Assembly: GCF_009758015.1 (NCBI RefSeq)
Contig: NZ_WSEL01000003.1
Location: forward strand, 1,488,001-1,552,000
Origin: Ramlibacter pinisoli
Lineage (GTDB): Bacteria > Pseudomonadota > Gammaproteobacteria > Burkholderiales > Burkholderiaceae_C
DNA length: 64,000 nucleotides
Reading direction: 5' to 3'
Shown: in pieces, positions 34,577 to 43,231 of the stretch
How the letters are laid out: every line of letters starts with the position of its first letter
Position numbering within the stretch: position 1 is the first letter of the stretch
Program-made: the position numbers and the translations under genes
The notes under the pieces: model-generated
What the model was told of the DNA's origin: nothing
The model's database searches: none
What the model saw: only the letters and a program-made list of their open reading frames with translations

Positions 34577-35347
34577 TCAGGCCACGGCAGGCCAGCCCTG
34601 GCGCAGCGAACGGGTGGCCATGCGCAGCGCGCGCCCCAGGAACAGCGGGTTGCCGTGCACGTAGCGGTTCCACAGCCGGCGCGGTTCGCGCCCGAGCCGG
34701 AACGCCCACTCGAGGCCGGTGCGGCGCATCCAGCGTGGCGCGCGCGGCACCTTGCCGCCCAGGAAGTCGATGATGGCGCCGCCGCACACGATCAGGCAGG
34801 GGTAGCCCAGCGCCGCCCGCAGCGCGATCGCCACCTCCTCCTGGCGCGGCATGCCCATGCCCAGCACGATGACGCGCGGGCGCTGCTGGGCCGCCAGGTG
34901 GATGTAGTCGCCCAGTTCGAGGAAACCGTTCGCCGTCACGCACGGGCTGTTGGGCGCGAGCGTCTGCCGCACGTTCTGGCGGGCCGCACGCAGCCACGGC
35001 TCGCGGGTACCGAACAGCGCGATGGGCAGGCCGTCGGCCTCCTGCAGCAGCTTGGGGATGAGGTCGGTGCCGTTCAGGTTCTGGCCCGCCGGCTGGTTCA
35101 GCAGCCGCATGAGCAGGAACACGCCGATGCCGTCGCGCACCACGACGTCGGCCGACATCAACGCCTGGTAGAACGGGTCGGACTCGGCGACCTGGTTCAT
35201 CGCATGGGCGTTGACGAAGGCCAGCACGCGGGGCTCCCCGGGGCGCAGCAGCCATTCGCACAGCTGCTCCTCGCCCTCCTGGGAATGGACGCGCGCCATC
35301 GACCGCACCAGCTGGTACCAGCGCGTCTGCCAGTCCAGCTGGGCCAT
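34577..35347 (-). CDS. WecG/TagA/CpsF-family glycosyltransferase
   Basis: A 256-residue GT26 enzyme. FVNAHAMNQVAESDPFYQAL and ADVVVRDGIGVFLLMRLL form the N-terminal signature. PRVIVLGMGMPRQEEVAIAL and LIVCGGAIIDFLGGKVPRAP form the donor site. Members transfer ManNAc-type or glucose-type sugars to lipid-linked acceptors in the assembly of surface polymers. The ATG at 35347 overlaps the epsG stop by one base (TGATG), placing it at the end of the epsL-to-epsG transcript. It probably adds the second sugar of the exopolysaccharide unit after EpsB. Confidence 0.88.
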   Translation of the reverse strand: MAQLDWQTRWYQLVRSMARVHSQEGEEQLCEWLLRPGEPRVLAFVNAHAMNQVAESDPFYQALMSADVVVRDGIGVFLLMRLLNQPAGQNLNGTDLIPKLLQEADGLPIALFGTREPWLRAARQNVRQTLAPNSPCVTANGFLELGDYIHLAAQQRPRVIVLGMGMPRQEEVAIALRAALGYPCLIVCGGAIIDFLGGKVPRAPRWMRRTGLEWAFRLGREPRRLWNRYVHGNPLFLGRALRMATRSLRQGWPAVA

Positions 35348-36246
35348 CACACGGTTCCCGCCCCGTTGAGCACGGCGCCGACCACGCTGACGCCGAATTC
35401 GCGCAGGTCTTCCGACAGCTTGATCACGCGCGGCATCGAGCTGCGGTCGCGGCAGGTGACCATCAGGGCGGCCCCGGCGCGCGCCGCCACCGTGCCGGCA
35501 TCGGCCCAGCTGCTGGCGGCCGGCGTGTCGACCAGGATGACCTCGTACATGCCGCGCAGCGACTGGATCAGGCGCTGGAAGGCCGGTCGCGACAGCAGCT
35601 CCTGCGGGTTGGGCGGCAGCACACCGGCCGGCAGCACCGTGAGGCCGGGCAGCGGCTTGATGTCGCACATCGCCTCGGCGCCGGCACGGCCGGCGAGCAC
35701 GGCCGACAGGCCGATCTTGCCGGGCAGGCCGAAGATGCGGTGCTGGCGCGGCCGGCGCAGGTCGGCGTCGATGACCAGCGTGCGCTTGCCCATCTGCGAG
35801 AACAGCACGGCCAGGTTGGCGGTGATGTAGCTGCGGCCCTCGCCCGCGCCGGGGCTCACGATGGCCAGCGCGGCCTGGGCCGAGTCGTTCTCGAACCAGC
35901 GCAGCATGAGCTGCGCGCGCAGGCTGCGCAGGTGTTCGACCGCCGGGCTGTCGGGCTCGTAGGCGGCGATCAGGTCCTTGCCCAGGCCGGCATCGGGCGA
36001 CAGGCTGGCATGGCCGAACTGCAGGGCGAGCGCCTGGCGCACGTCCTCGTCGGTGAGCAGGCCCATCGAGATGCCGGCTTCGCCGAACGGCAGGCCGACC
36101 TTCTTCTGGTACTCGTGGATGCGCTCGGCCTCGTCGCTGGTGATGCGGCCGGCGTCGACCAGCAGCGCCCCGATGGGCTGGGCAACCTCGCGCGCCGGCC
36201 CGATGATGTCGAGGTCGCGGTGCAGGGGCAGGATCTGGCTGTTCAT
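35347..36246 (-). CDS. epsG: EpsG-type chain-length tyrosine kinase
   Basis: A 299-residue bacterial tyrosine-kinase-like ATPase of EpsG type. The first about 90 residues (PIGALLVDAGRITSDEAERI and MGLLTDEDVRQALALQ) resemble the MshEN/T2SSE N-terminal fold, a known EpsG feature. The ATPase part has a Walker A at SPGAGEGRSYITANLA, Walker A' at RTLVIDADLRRPRQH and Walker B at VILVDTPAA. There is no Tyr cluster at the C-terminus (it ends VVGAVLNGAGTV), so autophosphorylation there is unlikely. It works with the EpsF Wzz-like protein in setting polymer length. It overlaps EpsF by four bases and the WecG-type gene by one. Confidence 0.9.
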   Translation of the reverse strand: MNSQILPLHRDLDIIGPAREVAQPIGALLVDAGRITSDEAERIHEYQKKVGLPFGEAGISMGLLTDEDVRQALALQFGHASLSPDAGLGKDLIAAYEPDSPAVEHLRSLRAQLMLRWFENDSAQAALAIVSPGAGEGRSYITANLAVLFSQMGKRTLVIDADLRRPRQHRIFGLPGKIGLSAVLAGRAGAEAMCDIKPLPGLTVLPAGVLPPNPQELLSRPAFQRLIQSLRGMYEVILVDTPAASSWADAGTVAARAGAALMVTCRDRSSMPRVIKLSEDLREFGVSVVGAVLNGAGTV

Positions 36247-37646
36247 GCGAGGCTCCCGCGGTAACCCAGCGCAGGACGCGTCGGGCCGTTGGCCAACAGG
36301 GCGAGCGATTCACGCCCATTGTGCGCCGGCAGCGAGGCCAGGATCGGCAATCCGGTGGCCAGTTGCAGGTCGTCGACCGAGCGCACGCGGCGGTTCATCA
36401 GTTCCAGCAGCACGGCGCCGGCGATGGCCAGCAGCAGCCCGCCGAAGGCCGCCACCAGCAGAGCCAGCTTGGTGGTCGGGCCGCGCGGCTCCAGCGGTTC
36501 CACCGCGGTGGCCAGGCGCTGGATGTTGGTCTGGTTGGTCAGGGCCTGCAGCTTGGAGTTGGAGGCGCGCTCGGACAGCGCCTCGTAGGCCTTCTGCGCC
36601 GTGTCGACGTCGCGCCGCAGCACCGACAGTTCGTCGCGGTACTTGTTGAACTGCATGACGCGTGCACGCTGGGCGTTCACGGCGCCGGACAGCTCGCGCT
36701 CGCGCGCCCGGCCCACTTCGAAGGCGGTGTTGATCGAGTTGCCGATGCTGCTGGTCTCGGAGTTCAGGCGCGAGCGCATCGCATTGAGCTCGTCCTGCAT
36801 GCGCACCATCTGCGGGTGGCGCGAGCCCAGGTTGGCGCTGGCCTCCTGGATGCGCGCTTCCTGGCGGGCGATGTCGGCCTTCAGGCTGTTGATCAGGGGA
36901 CTGACCATGACCTCGGCGACGCCCACGCCGGCATTGCGCTTGTTGGCCACGTCGGTGAGCTGGCCCTGCACCATGGTGAGCTGCGAGGACAGCTCGTTCA
37001 GGCGCTGGGTCTCCATGTCGACGCCGTCGGCGCTGATGACGCCGGTCTTCTGCTGGTAGTCGGTCAGGCGCTTGGTCGATTCCTCGAGCTTGCCGCGGGC
37101 GAACTTCAGCTGCTCCTCGAACCAGCTGGAATAGCGCTTGGCCGGGTCGGTCTTGATGTCCAGCGCGATGTCCAGGTAGGCCTGGGAGAAGGCGTTGGCG
37201 ATCTTCGCGGCCTCCTGCGAGGAGCGGCTGGTGTAGGCGATGTTGATGATGTTGCTCTCGCGCGCCGGCTTGACGTCCAGCTGCGTCTGCAGGTTGCCGG
37301 CCAGCCAGGTCTTGAACTCGCCGCGGCCGCCGGAGGTCTGCTGCCACTCCTCGCGTGCCTTGGCGTCCTTCTCGAGGCCCAGCGTCTCGACCACGCGCTC
37401 GGCGACCCGGTCGCTGCGGGCGATGTCGATCTGGGTGGCCATGTAGCTGGCCGGGATGGCCGGCTGCCACTGGTTGCTGCCCAGGGGATCGGTGGAGCGG
37501 ATGTCCACCAGCACCGGGGCGCGGGCCGTGTAGTAGCTGGGGCGCAGCAGGGTCCAGGCGAGCGCCAGGGCCACCGTGGCCAGGAAGATCCCGAAGGCGA
37601 CGAATCGTCGCGCCCGCAGGATGGACAGGAATTGGTAGAGGTTCAT
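36243..37646 (-). CDS. epsF: EpsF-type polysaccharide chain-length determinant (Wzz-like)
   Basis: A 467-residue Wzz/PCP protein. A short cytoplasmic start (MNLYQFLSILRARR) leads to the first membrane helix (residues about 17-33) and a long periplasmic region rich in heptad-like helices (residues about 180-390), for example SQLTMVQGQLTDVANKRNAG. A second helix (LALLVAAFGGLLLAIAGAVL) near residue 410 brings the C-terminus back to the cytoplasm to meet EpsG. The family sets the modal length of exopolysaccharide with the kinase. It overlaps epsG and is 20 bases after epsE. The length matches the family. Confidence 0.92.
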   Translation of the reverse strand: MNLYQFLSILRARRFVAFGIFLATVALALAWTLLRPSYYTARAPVLVDIRSTDPLGSNQWQPAIPASYMATQIDIARSDRVAERVVETLGLEKDAKAREEWQQTSGGRGEFKTWLAGNLQTQLDVKPARESNIINIAYTSRSSQEAAKIANAFSQAYLDIALDIKTDPAKRYSSWFEEQLKFARGKLEESTKRLTDYQQKTGVISADGVDMETQRLNELSSQLTMVQGQLTDVANKRNAGVGVAEVMVSPLINSLKADIARQEARIQEASANLGSRHPQMVRMQDELNAMRSRLNSETSSIGNSINTAFEVGRARERELSGAVNAQRARVMQFNKYRDELSVLRRDVDTAQKAYEALSERASNSKLQALTNQTNIQRLATAVEPLEPRGPTTKLALLVAAFGGLLLAIAGAVLLELMNRRVRSVDDLQLATGLPILASLPAHNGRESLALLANGPTRPALGYRGSLA

Positions 37647-37666
37647 GGGCGAGGCTTTCGGCAGGA

Positions 37667-38530
37667 TCAGAACAGGCTCTCGCGGACGAAGATGACGTCG
37701 TTGGGAAGCACCGGGTCGGTCAGGCGGGCATCGGATTCCACCGCCTTGCCGTCGGGGCCGGTGCGGGTCAGGCGCAGCCGGCTGGTGCTGCCGCGCGGGG
37801 TCGGGCCGCCGCCCTGGGCCAGGGCCTGCTGCACGGTCATGCCGCGCTCGATGCGGTACGGGCCGGGGCGCTGGGCCTCGCCGTAGATGTAGTAGACCGG
37901 CGCCTTGTTCACGAAGATGGTGTCGCCGCCCTGCACGACGATGTCTTCGGCGCTGCGCTGGTTGATGAACAGGCCGGGGATGTCGATCACCTTGCGGAAC
38001 GGCTGGCCGCTGCGCGTGCCGGTGACGATGAGGGTGTCGTCGCCCATCGGGGTGACGCCGCCGGCGGCCGCCAGCAGGTCGCTCACGCGGGTGGTGGTGG
38101 TCTCGAGCGGGAAGCGCCCGGGCTTCTGCACCTGGCCGAGCACGGCCACCTGGCTGCCGCGCACCTGCAGCAGGACGATGTTGACCTGCGGCTGCTTCAG
38201 GTAGTTGCCGCTCTTGAGGGCGCCGGCGATCTTCTGTTCGGCCTGGCCGATGGTGGAGCCGCCGATGTTGACGGAGCCCACCAGCGGGTAGCTGATGGTT
38301 CCCTGTTCGGAGACCCGCGCCTCGACCGTCAGGTCGGGGTTCTGGAACACCTGGACCCGGATCTGGTCGCCGGGGCCGAGCTTGTACTCGGACCCGGCGG
38401 CCTGGGCGGCAGCGGTGGGAGCCCCGTTGCCGGCCTGTGCCCGGGCGCCCGCGGCATCGGCCTGGGCCCCCGCCAGCGTGGCCCACGCCACCATCCAGAT
38501 CATCCCCAACGTTCGAAGCACGGTTCTCAT
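37667..38530 (-). CDS. epsE: EpsE polysaccharide export protein (Wza-like, SLBB)
   Basis: A 287-residue secreted protein with a signal peptide (residues about 1-24, ending LAGAQA). The Poly_export domain is YKLGPGDQIRVQVFQNPDL and ISYPLVGSVNIGGSTIGQAE; two SLBB-type domains follow (VAVLGQVQKPGRFPLETT and VYYIYGEAQRPGPYRIE). There is no lipobox cysteine, in contrast to Wza, which is common in EpsE. It forms the periplasmic/outer-membrane export channel. A GGGAG ribosome site precedes the ATG at 38530. Its place between epsL and epsF supports the call. Confidence 0.92.
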   Translation of the reverse strand: MRTVLRTLGMIWMVAWATLAGAQADAAGARAQAGNGAPTAAAQAAGSEYKLGPGDQIRVQVFQNPDLTVEARVSEQGTISYPLVGSVNIGGSTIGQAEQKIAGALKSGNYLKQPQVNIVLLQVRGSQVAVLGQVQKPGRFPLETTTTRVSDLLAAAGGVTPMGDDTLIVTGTRSGQPFRKVIDIPGLFINQRSAEDIVVQGGDTIFVNKAPVYYIYGEAQRPGPYRIERGMTVQQALAQGGGPTPRGSTSRLRLTRTGPDGKAVESDARLTDPVLPNDVIFVRESLF

Positions 38531-38574
38531 GTTCTTACTCCCTTCAGATAGCCGCGGTTGCCCGCGCGGCCGCG

Positions 38575-39894
38575 TCAGATCGTCAGCTTCAGCGACAACC
38601 CGAGCACGTTCGCGCGGTAGTTGAATGCAGGCAGCGACGAGTCGCGTTTCTCGTTGCGCCATTGGGCCGCCACGCCGATGGAACGGCGCGGCTGCCAGTC
38701 CAGGCCCAGGGCCAGGACGTCGAACTTGTCGGAACGGCCCGCATCGGCGGTGGCGGTGACGCCTTCCCAGTTGCGCCGCTCATGCTCGTAGCGCAGGCTC
38801 ACGCCGGTCTGGACCGTCGGACGCCAGACCGGGCCGACGAAGAAGCGGTCGGTCTCGGTGTGGCCGGTCGGGCCGACGATGTAGCTGCCCAGGTCGCGCT
38901 GGTAGCCCGCCAGGACGCGGGTCTTGGCCGTCGCTTCCCAGTTGACCGTGACGCCGCCCACCACGCCGCTGAAGTCGCGGCCGGGGGTGTTGTCGTGTTC
39001 GCGCTTGAGGTTCGCGATGCGCGCATCGACGGCCGTCTTGGGTGACACGAGCCAGCGGAACGTGCCCTCGATCTCGTTGTCCTTGAAGCCGGTGGCGGTG
39101 GCGACCTGGTATTCGCCGTTGCCGTAGCGATAGCGCAGCGCCACCAGCGAACCGGAGGGCAGCTCGTAGCTGGTGCCCACGCGCACGCTGTCGACGTTGG
39201 GGTTGCCGTCCCAGCCGTTGGGATCGTCACTGGTCGACTGCGTGTGCTGGATGCCGCCCAGCACGCGCCAGGCGGCGCCCAGCTTGTAGCCGCCTTCGAG
39301 CAGCTCGGCGCGCTCGACGCGGCGGAAGACGGCGCCGGTGGAGCCGGAGGCCAGGTCGCGGAACTCGCGGCGGTCGGCGCTGGCGACACCGTCGAACTGG
39401 TTGCCCGCGCGCCAGAACCAGGCAGCGGCGTAGTTCAGCGTGTTGTAGTCGACGCCCAGCTTGTCGAAGTTGTAGTGGCTCACCTCGGCATCGACCACCA
39501 CGCGCTGCTGGCTGAATCGCTGGTTGTAGCGCAGGCCCGCCCCGAGCTGCGTGATGGTGTCCTTGATCTCGCCGCCGGCAGTGCGCAGCACGTTGTCGTC
39601 ACGCTCCACGCCGGCACGGGCGCGCAGCACCAGCCCCTGGCGGTCGTTCTCGAGCGGGTTGGTGGTCACCGGCGCGAACGGCTGCGAGATCGACTGCGCG
39701 GGCGACATGTTGACGATCGCGGACTCGCCCATGGGCGTTGCCATCGGCGTGTCCATGGCCTGCCCCGCCGGCTGGGCGGCGGATTGCCCCGGCTGCCCCC
39801 CGGGCGACTGGAGCGTGGTCTGCGCGTGCAGGGCGGCCGGCAACAGGCACACCGCCGTGACGGAGAGCAGGGGCCGCAAGGATCGTTTCTTCAT
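38575..39894 (-). CDS. epsL: EpsL-type outer-membrane exopolysaccharide protein (beta-barrel)
   Basis: A 439-residue protein with a signal peptide (about residues 1-24, ending LHA) and a Gln/Pro/Met-rich stretch at residues about 28-75. The rest is an alternating, aromatic-rich barrel: GVERDDNVLRTAGGEIKDT, FDGVASADRREFRDLASG, RVLAGYQRDLGSYIV, and a last strand ending in LGLSLKLTI. This is the layout of EpsL and EpsL-like outer-membrane proteins in beta-proteobacterial eps clusters. It is the first gene of the L-E-F-G run and lies 100 bases after epsB. ATG at 39894 was chosen because a signal peptide (KKRSLRPLLSVTAVCLLPAA) starts there. Confidence 0.85.
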   Translation of the reverse strand: MKKRSLRPLLSVTAVCLLPAALHAQTTLQSPGGQPGQSAAQPAGQAMDTPMATPMGESAIVNMSPAQSISQPFAPVTTNPLENDRQGLVLRARAGVERDDNVLRTAGGEIKDTITQLGAGLRYNQRFSQQRVVVDAEVSHYNFDKLGVDYNTLNYAAAWFWRAGNQFDGVASADRREFRDLASGSTGAVFRRVERAELLEGGYKLGAAWRVLGGIQHTQSTSDDPNGWDGNPNVDSVRVGTSYELPSGSLVALRYRYGNGEYQVATATGFKDNEIEGTFRWLVSPKTAVDARIANLKREHDNTPGRDFSGVVGGVTVNWEATAKTRVLAGYQRDLGSYIVGPTGHTETDRFFVGPVWRPTVQTGVSLRYEHERRNWEGVTATADAGRSDKFDVLALGLDWQPRRSIGVAAQWRNEKRDSSLPAFNYRANVLGLSLKLTI

Positions 39895-39994
39895 TGGTGT
39901 TTCTCGGAGGGGCCCGGCGCAATCCACGAGTTCATGGTTGCATCGACTGTTACGCACGGGCTACGGGCGGACAATGGCTCGTTGGAGCTGGTGC

Positions 39995-41431
39995 TCAATA
40001 AGCCGCGCCATCCTTGAACACCAGCCGGATGGTCCTCCAGATGATGTAGAGGTCCAGCCGCAACGACCAGTTTCTCAGATAGTCGAGGTCGCAGCGAATC
40101 CGCGCCTCCATCTTTTCCAGCGAATCGGTCTCGCCCCGGAAGCCGTTCACCTGGGCCCAGCCGGTGATTCCGGGCTTGACTTTGTGTCGCAGCATGTAGC
40201 TCTTGATCAGCGGCCGGTAGAACTCGTTGTGGGCCACCGCGTGGGGACGCGGGCCGACGATGCTCATGCGGCCCTGCAGCACGTTGATGAACTGGGGCAG
40301 CTCATCCATGGACGTCCGGCGCAGGAAGCGCCCCAGGGGCGTCACCCGGACGTCGTCGCGGCGCGCCTGCAGGACCTGGGCGCCGTCCTCGGTCACCGTC
40401 ATGGAGCGGAACTTGTAGACGATGATTTCCTGCCCCCAGACGCCATAGCGGCGCTGGCGGAAGATCACCGGTCCGGGCGAGGTGAGCTTGATGGCCGCCG
40501 CGATGCCCAGCATCAGGGGCGACAGCAGTAGCAGGATAGCAACAGCCAGCACCATGTCGCTGCCCCGCTTGACCAGGGCGTTGGGTCCGCGGAACGGGGT
40601 CTCGCACACCGAGATCACCGGCATGCCGCAGATCGAGTCGGTGCGACCCTGGATCAGGTCGGTCACGAACATGTCGGGGACGAAGTAGACCGATGCGGTG
40701 GTGTCCTTCAGCGCGTCCAGCAGCAGCTTGATGCGCGGCTGCGACGCCATGGGCAGCGACAGGTAGACCAGCTGCACGTTGTGCTTCTTGACGTACTCGG
40801 CGATCTCCTGGATGCGCCCGAGCATGCGGTGGCGGTTGCGCCCGTGCAGGCGGTCCGGCGTGCGGTCGTCGAAGAACCCGAGCAGCTCGACGCCGGTGTA
40901 GTGCGCCAGCGACAGCCGGTCGGCCAGCGAGCCGCCCTGCTCGTTCATGCCCACCACCACGGCGCGCAGCGGAGGTCCCTGCAGGCGGATCAGGTGCGGG
41001 GCCGCCTGGCGCAGCGCCCAGTGCGACAGCAGCTGCGCCGTCGGGGCGAGCCACAGCCAGTGCAGCACGATGGGACGGGGAAAGTCGTCCAGGTGCCCGG
41101 TGGCGTAGCCCAGGCCGAACAGCAGGCCGCAGGTCCAGGCCCAGCCCAGGAGCGTGTCGACGATCACCCGCGGCGCCGAGGCGCGCAGCTGCTGCCGGCC
41201 CGGATAGGCGAGCGCGAAGGCGACGATGGACACCACCAGCCAGCGCGTGCCGAGCGCACCCTCGAAGGTCCACACCAGCAGCCACAGCGACACCACGGTG
41301 GCGAGCGGCTCGACGAAGGCCTCGAACGCGCGCAGCAGGCGGCTGTGGCTGAAGACGGCGGGACCGGGCAGCTCGGGGGCCGCCGGCGGCGCCGTGCTGG
41401 CCGCGGCGAGGATGCGGTCCGCCTCAGGCAT
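39995..41431 (-). CDS. epsB: Undecaprenyl-phosphate glucose phosphotransferase (EpsB/WcaJ type)
   Basis: A 478-residue polyprenyl-phosphate hexose-1-phosphate transferase. The N-terminal membrane region (residues about 45-155) is followed by a Rossmann-like CoA-binding domain (RAVVVGMNEQGGSLADRL, GFFDDRTPDRLHG). The re-entrant membrane helix lies at residues about 290-315. The catalytic domain contains IIVYKFRSMTVTEDG, RTSMDELPQFINVLQGRMS followed by IVGPRPH, and KPGITGWAQVNGFRGETD. It puts the first sugar phosphate onto undecaprenyl phosphate. It overlaps epsA by eight bases. Confidence 0.93.
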   Translation of the reverse strand: MPEADRILAAASTAPPAAPELPGPAVFSHSRLLRAFEAFVEPLATVVSLWLLVWTFEGALGTRWLVVSIVAFALAYPGRQQLRASAPRVIVDTLLGWAWTCGLLFGLGYATGHLDDFPRPIVLHWLWLAPTAQLLSHWALRQAAPHLIRLQGPPLRAVVVGMNEQGGSLADRLSLAHYTGVELLGFFDDRTPDRLHGRNRHRMLGRIQEIAEYVKKHNVQLVYLSLPMASQPRIKLLLDALKDTTASVYFVPDMFVTDLIQGRTDSICGMPVISVCETPFRGPNALVKRGSDMVLAVAILLLLSPLMLGIAAAIKLTSPGPVIFRQRRYGVWGQEIIVYKFRSMTVTEDGAQVLQARRDDVRVTPLGRFLRRTSMDELPQFINVLQGRMSIVGPRPHAVAHNEFYRPLIKSYMLRHKVKPGITGWAQVNGFRGETDSLEKMEARIRCDLDYLRNWSLRLDLYIIWRTIRLVFKDGAAY

Positions 41432-42212
41432 AGGCAGCCATCCGGGTGAGCTTGGCCACGGCCTGGGCGCGGTTGGTGACGTCCAGCTTGCTGAAGATGC
41501 TCTTCATGTGGTTCTTCACCGTGAACTCGCTGATCCGCAGGATGCAGCCGATCTCCGGGTTGGTCTTGCCCATCGCGACCCAGACCATGATCTGGCGCTC
41601 GCGCTCGGACAGGGCGCCCAGGCGCACGACCAGCTGCTCGACCTGGTTGCGCTCGGCGCCGGGCTGGCGCACTGGGGCGGGCGGCATGCGGCGCAGGGCC
41701 GAGTCGATGAAGGGCAGGATCAGCTTGAGCGCCCCGGGGCCGGCCGAGGGCACCAGCCCGCTGCCCAGGGCCGCGAAGATGCGCTCGCCCCCCAGGCGGG
41801 CGTCGCCGACGCCGTGCACCAGCGCGGTCTGCATGCCGGGCACGCCGGGCGACGCGGCCCAGCCCTGGCCGGCCTCGCCCAGCAGCTGGCCGCAGCCGCT
41901 GATGTCCAGCTGGCAGGGTTGCGACTGCGCCGCCACCCAGCAATCGCGGAAGTAGTTGACCAGCGGCCCGATGCGCTGCGACGGGCACAGGTGGGTGCGC
42001 AGGCCCGGCAGGCTGGAGACGATGTCGAACTGGACCTCGCCGGAGCGGAAGTCGCCCCAGCCGACCAGCAGGATGTCATGCGGCAGCCACTTCTGCACGT
42101 CGCCCTGCAGCCAGCGCCACAGGTCGGCGTGGGTGCGCAGCGTCGCGCCCTGGCCGGCGATCCTGAGGAACGTGACCGGGTCGACGTCTGGCGTGGTGGA
42201 AATGGTGTTCAT
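41424..42212 (-). CDS. epsA: EpsA-type LuxR-family regulator
   Basis: A 262-residue regulator. The C-terminal LuxR helix-turn-helix is clear at about residues 198-262: LSERERQIMVWVAMGKTNPE, then IGCILRISEFTVKNHMKSIF. The N-terminal 190 residues match the domain found in EpsA-like regulators of beta-proteobacterial exopolysaccharide clusters and show no receiver or autoinducer motif. It sits first in the - strand eps run and overlaps epsB, so it likely drives its own operon. A pair of TGTGACG direct repeats lies 42-65 bases before its start. Confidence 0.85.
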   Translation of the reverse strand: MNTISTTPDVDPVTFLRIAGQGATLRTHADLWRWLQGDVQKWLPHDILLVGWGDFRSGEVQFDIVSSLPGLRTHLCPSQRIGPLVNYFRDCWVAAQSQPCQLDISGCGQLLGEAGQGWAASPGVPGMQTALVHGVGDARLGGERIFAALGSGLVPSAGPGALKLILPFIDSALRRMPPAPVRQPGAERNQVEQLVVRLGALSERERQIMVWVAMGKTNPEIGCILRISEFTVKNHMKSIFSKLDVTNRAQAVAKLTRMAAYA

Positions 42213-42816
42213 GCTGGTACTCCCTGCTTCCTGCCGCCGAGGCGGCCGAATAATTCCGTCACAGTTGTTTCGTCACACATGGGTGAACCGGGGTGACTCC
42301 TCGTTGATCGCCGCAACGACACGTAACGACCGTGGCCATCGAGCCACGCTTGACTTGCGCGCCTGTCGCGGGTGTGGCACATGGGCGGTCGTCGTGTCCT
42401 TGTCGCTCTGCATTCTTCGCGGTGACGACATGGTGTGAAAAATGGACATACGCCACGGGTAGGCTGCACACGGACCTTGCTGTGGGGAATCGCGCACCTG
42501 CGTGACAGCCGATTCCGACACGGCCGTTGCGTGTCCCATCCCCACAGGACGTCACAAGACGCAAGCAGGTGCCAGCAGGTGTATGCAGCCTCGACGGTAT
42601 CGGCGCGCGCCGCGAGCGCACGCAGGACAACTGCCCAGCAGGAGGAATCTGCAGCGGCAGGAATGCGGCGGGCTGGATGGCGCGCGGGAATGCGGGGGGA
42701 CAGGACCAGCGCCAGGGCGCGTCAGCGCGTCCGTGGTGCGTCACCGCGGCGGAGGTGCCGCGGACCACGGTCGGGCCAGTGGTCGCCAGCGCGACCGGGA
42801 AGCGTCGAAGCTGCGC
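42213..42816. other. 604-bp intergenic region upstream of epsA
   Basis: No gene was found here; open frames in it are arginine-rich and lack supported starts. The part near epsA is less GC-rich and contains the repeats listed separately. A 6-bp inverted repeat (GACACG / CGTGTC, 42517-42535) and a GGAGGAA sequence at 42641 are present but have no clear partner. No sigma-70 or RpoN promoter could be set with confidence. Confidence 0.6.
42254..42277 (-). promoter_or_regulatory. TGTGACG direct repeats before epsA (candidate operator)
   Basis: On the - strand TGTGACGAAA (42277-42268) and TGTGACGGAA (42263-42254) repeat with a 14-base period and differ at one base. They end about 42 bases before the epsA start, where an activator or the polymerase might bind. 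A GAATTATTC follows them. The function is inferred from position only. Confidence 0.4.
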
Positions 42817-43125
42817 TCAGAAGCGCGGCAGGTCGTCCAGGCTGAGGCCGGGCCGGTCCTCGTCGAAGGCCAGTGTCTCGGTGCCCTCGGGCAGCACGTC
42901 CACCTTGACCTCGGGGCCGGGTTGCAGGCCCCCCTCGTCGTCGGGGAACATGCTGATGATCGTGTCGCCCTCGACCAGGCGGTCGACCACCTCCGTCACG
43001 CGCGTCGGCGAGGGACGCATGTCCCAGCGGGCGCTGCGCGCGTCGATCAGGCCCATCATCGCCTCGACGATCTGGGTGCCCGCATAGCGCAGCGCGGTGA
43101 TGCCGTAAGTGGCTTTCTCGAGCAT
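42817..43125 (-). CDS. Hypothetical protein, small (DUF3892-like layout possible)
   Basis: A 102-residue soluble protein without recognised family. It opens MLEKATYGITALRYAGTQIV and contains SPTRVTEVVDRLVEGDTIIS, then PEVKVDVLPEGTETLAF. The sequence order (short beta strand with VR/LR, Thr-Glu-Val-Val helix, Gly-rich turn, strand) resembles DUF3892-type domains, but this is only a visual likeness. ATG at 43125 gives a compact protein; longer starts are poorly supported. It is divergent from the PD-(D/E)XK-like gene across about 106 bases. Confidence 0.6.
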   Translation of the reverse strand: MLEKATYGITALRYAGTQIVEAMMGLIDARSARWDMRPSPTRVTEVVDRLVEGDTIISMFPDDEGGLQPGPEVKVDVLPEGTETLAFDEDRPGLSLDDLPRF

Positions 43126-43231
43126 GCGCGGAATTGTGGAAGCCCTGGGTCGCCGGCAGATCAGGCATTCGCCACACACTGCGTGGGAAGCTGCCTACGG
43201 TCGCCCTACGCGCCGCTATCATGGCCCGCCC

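Noticed and set aside
42259..42768. 169-codon - strand frame before epsA
   Set aside because: Composition (Cys, His, Arg, Thr scattered) and lack of a ribosome site do not fit a gene; it crosses the likely epsA promoter.
42663..42845. Short + frame after a GGAGGAA sequence
   Set aside because: Product is almost all Arg/Gly/Ser and overlaps the - strand hypothetical gene; the ribosome-like sequence is probably chance.
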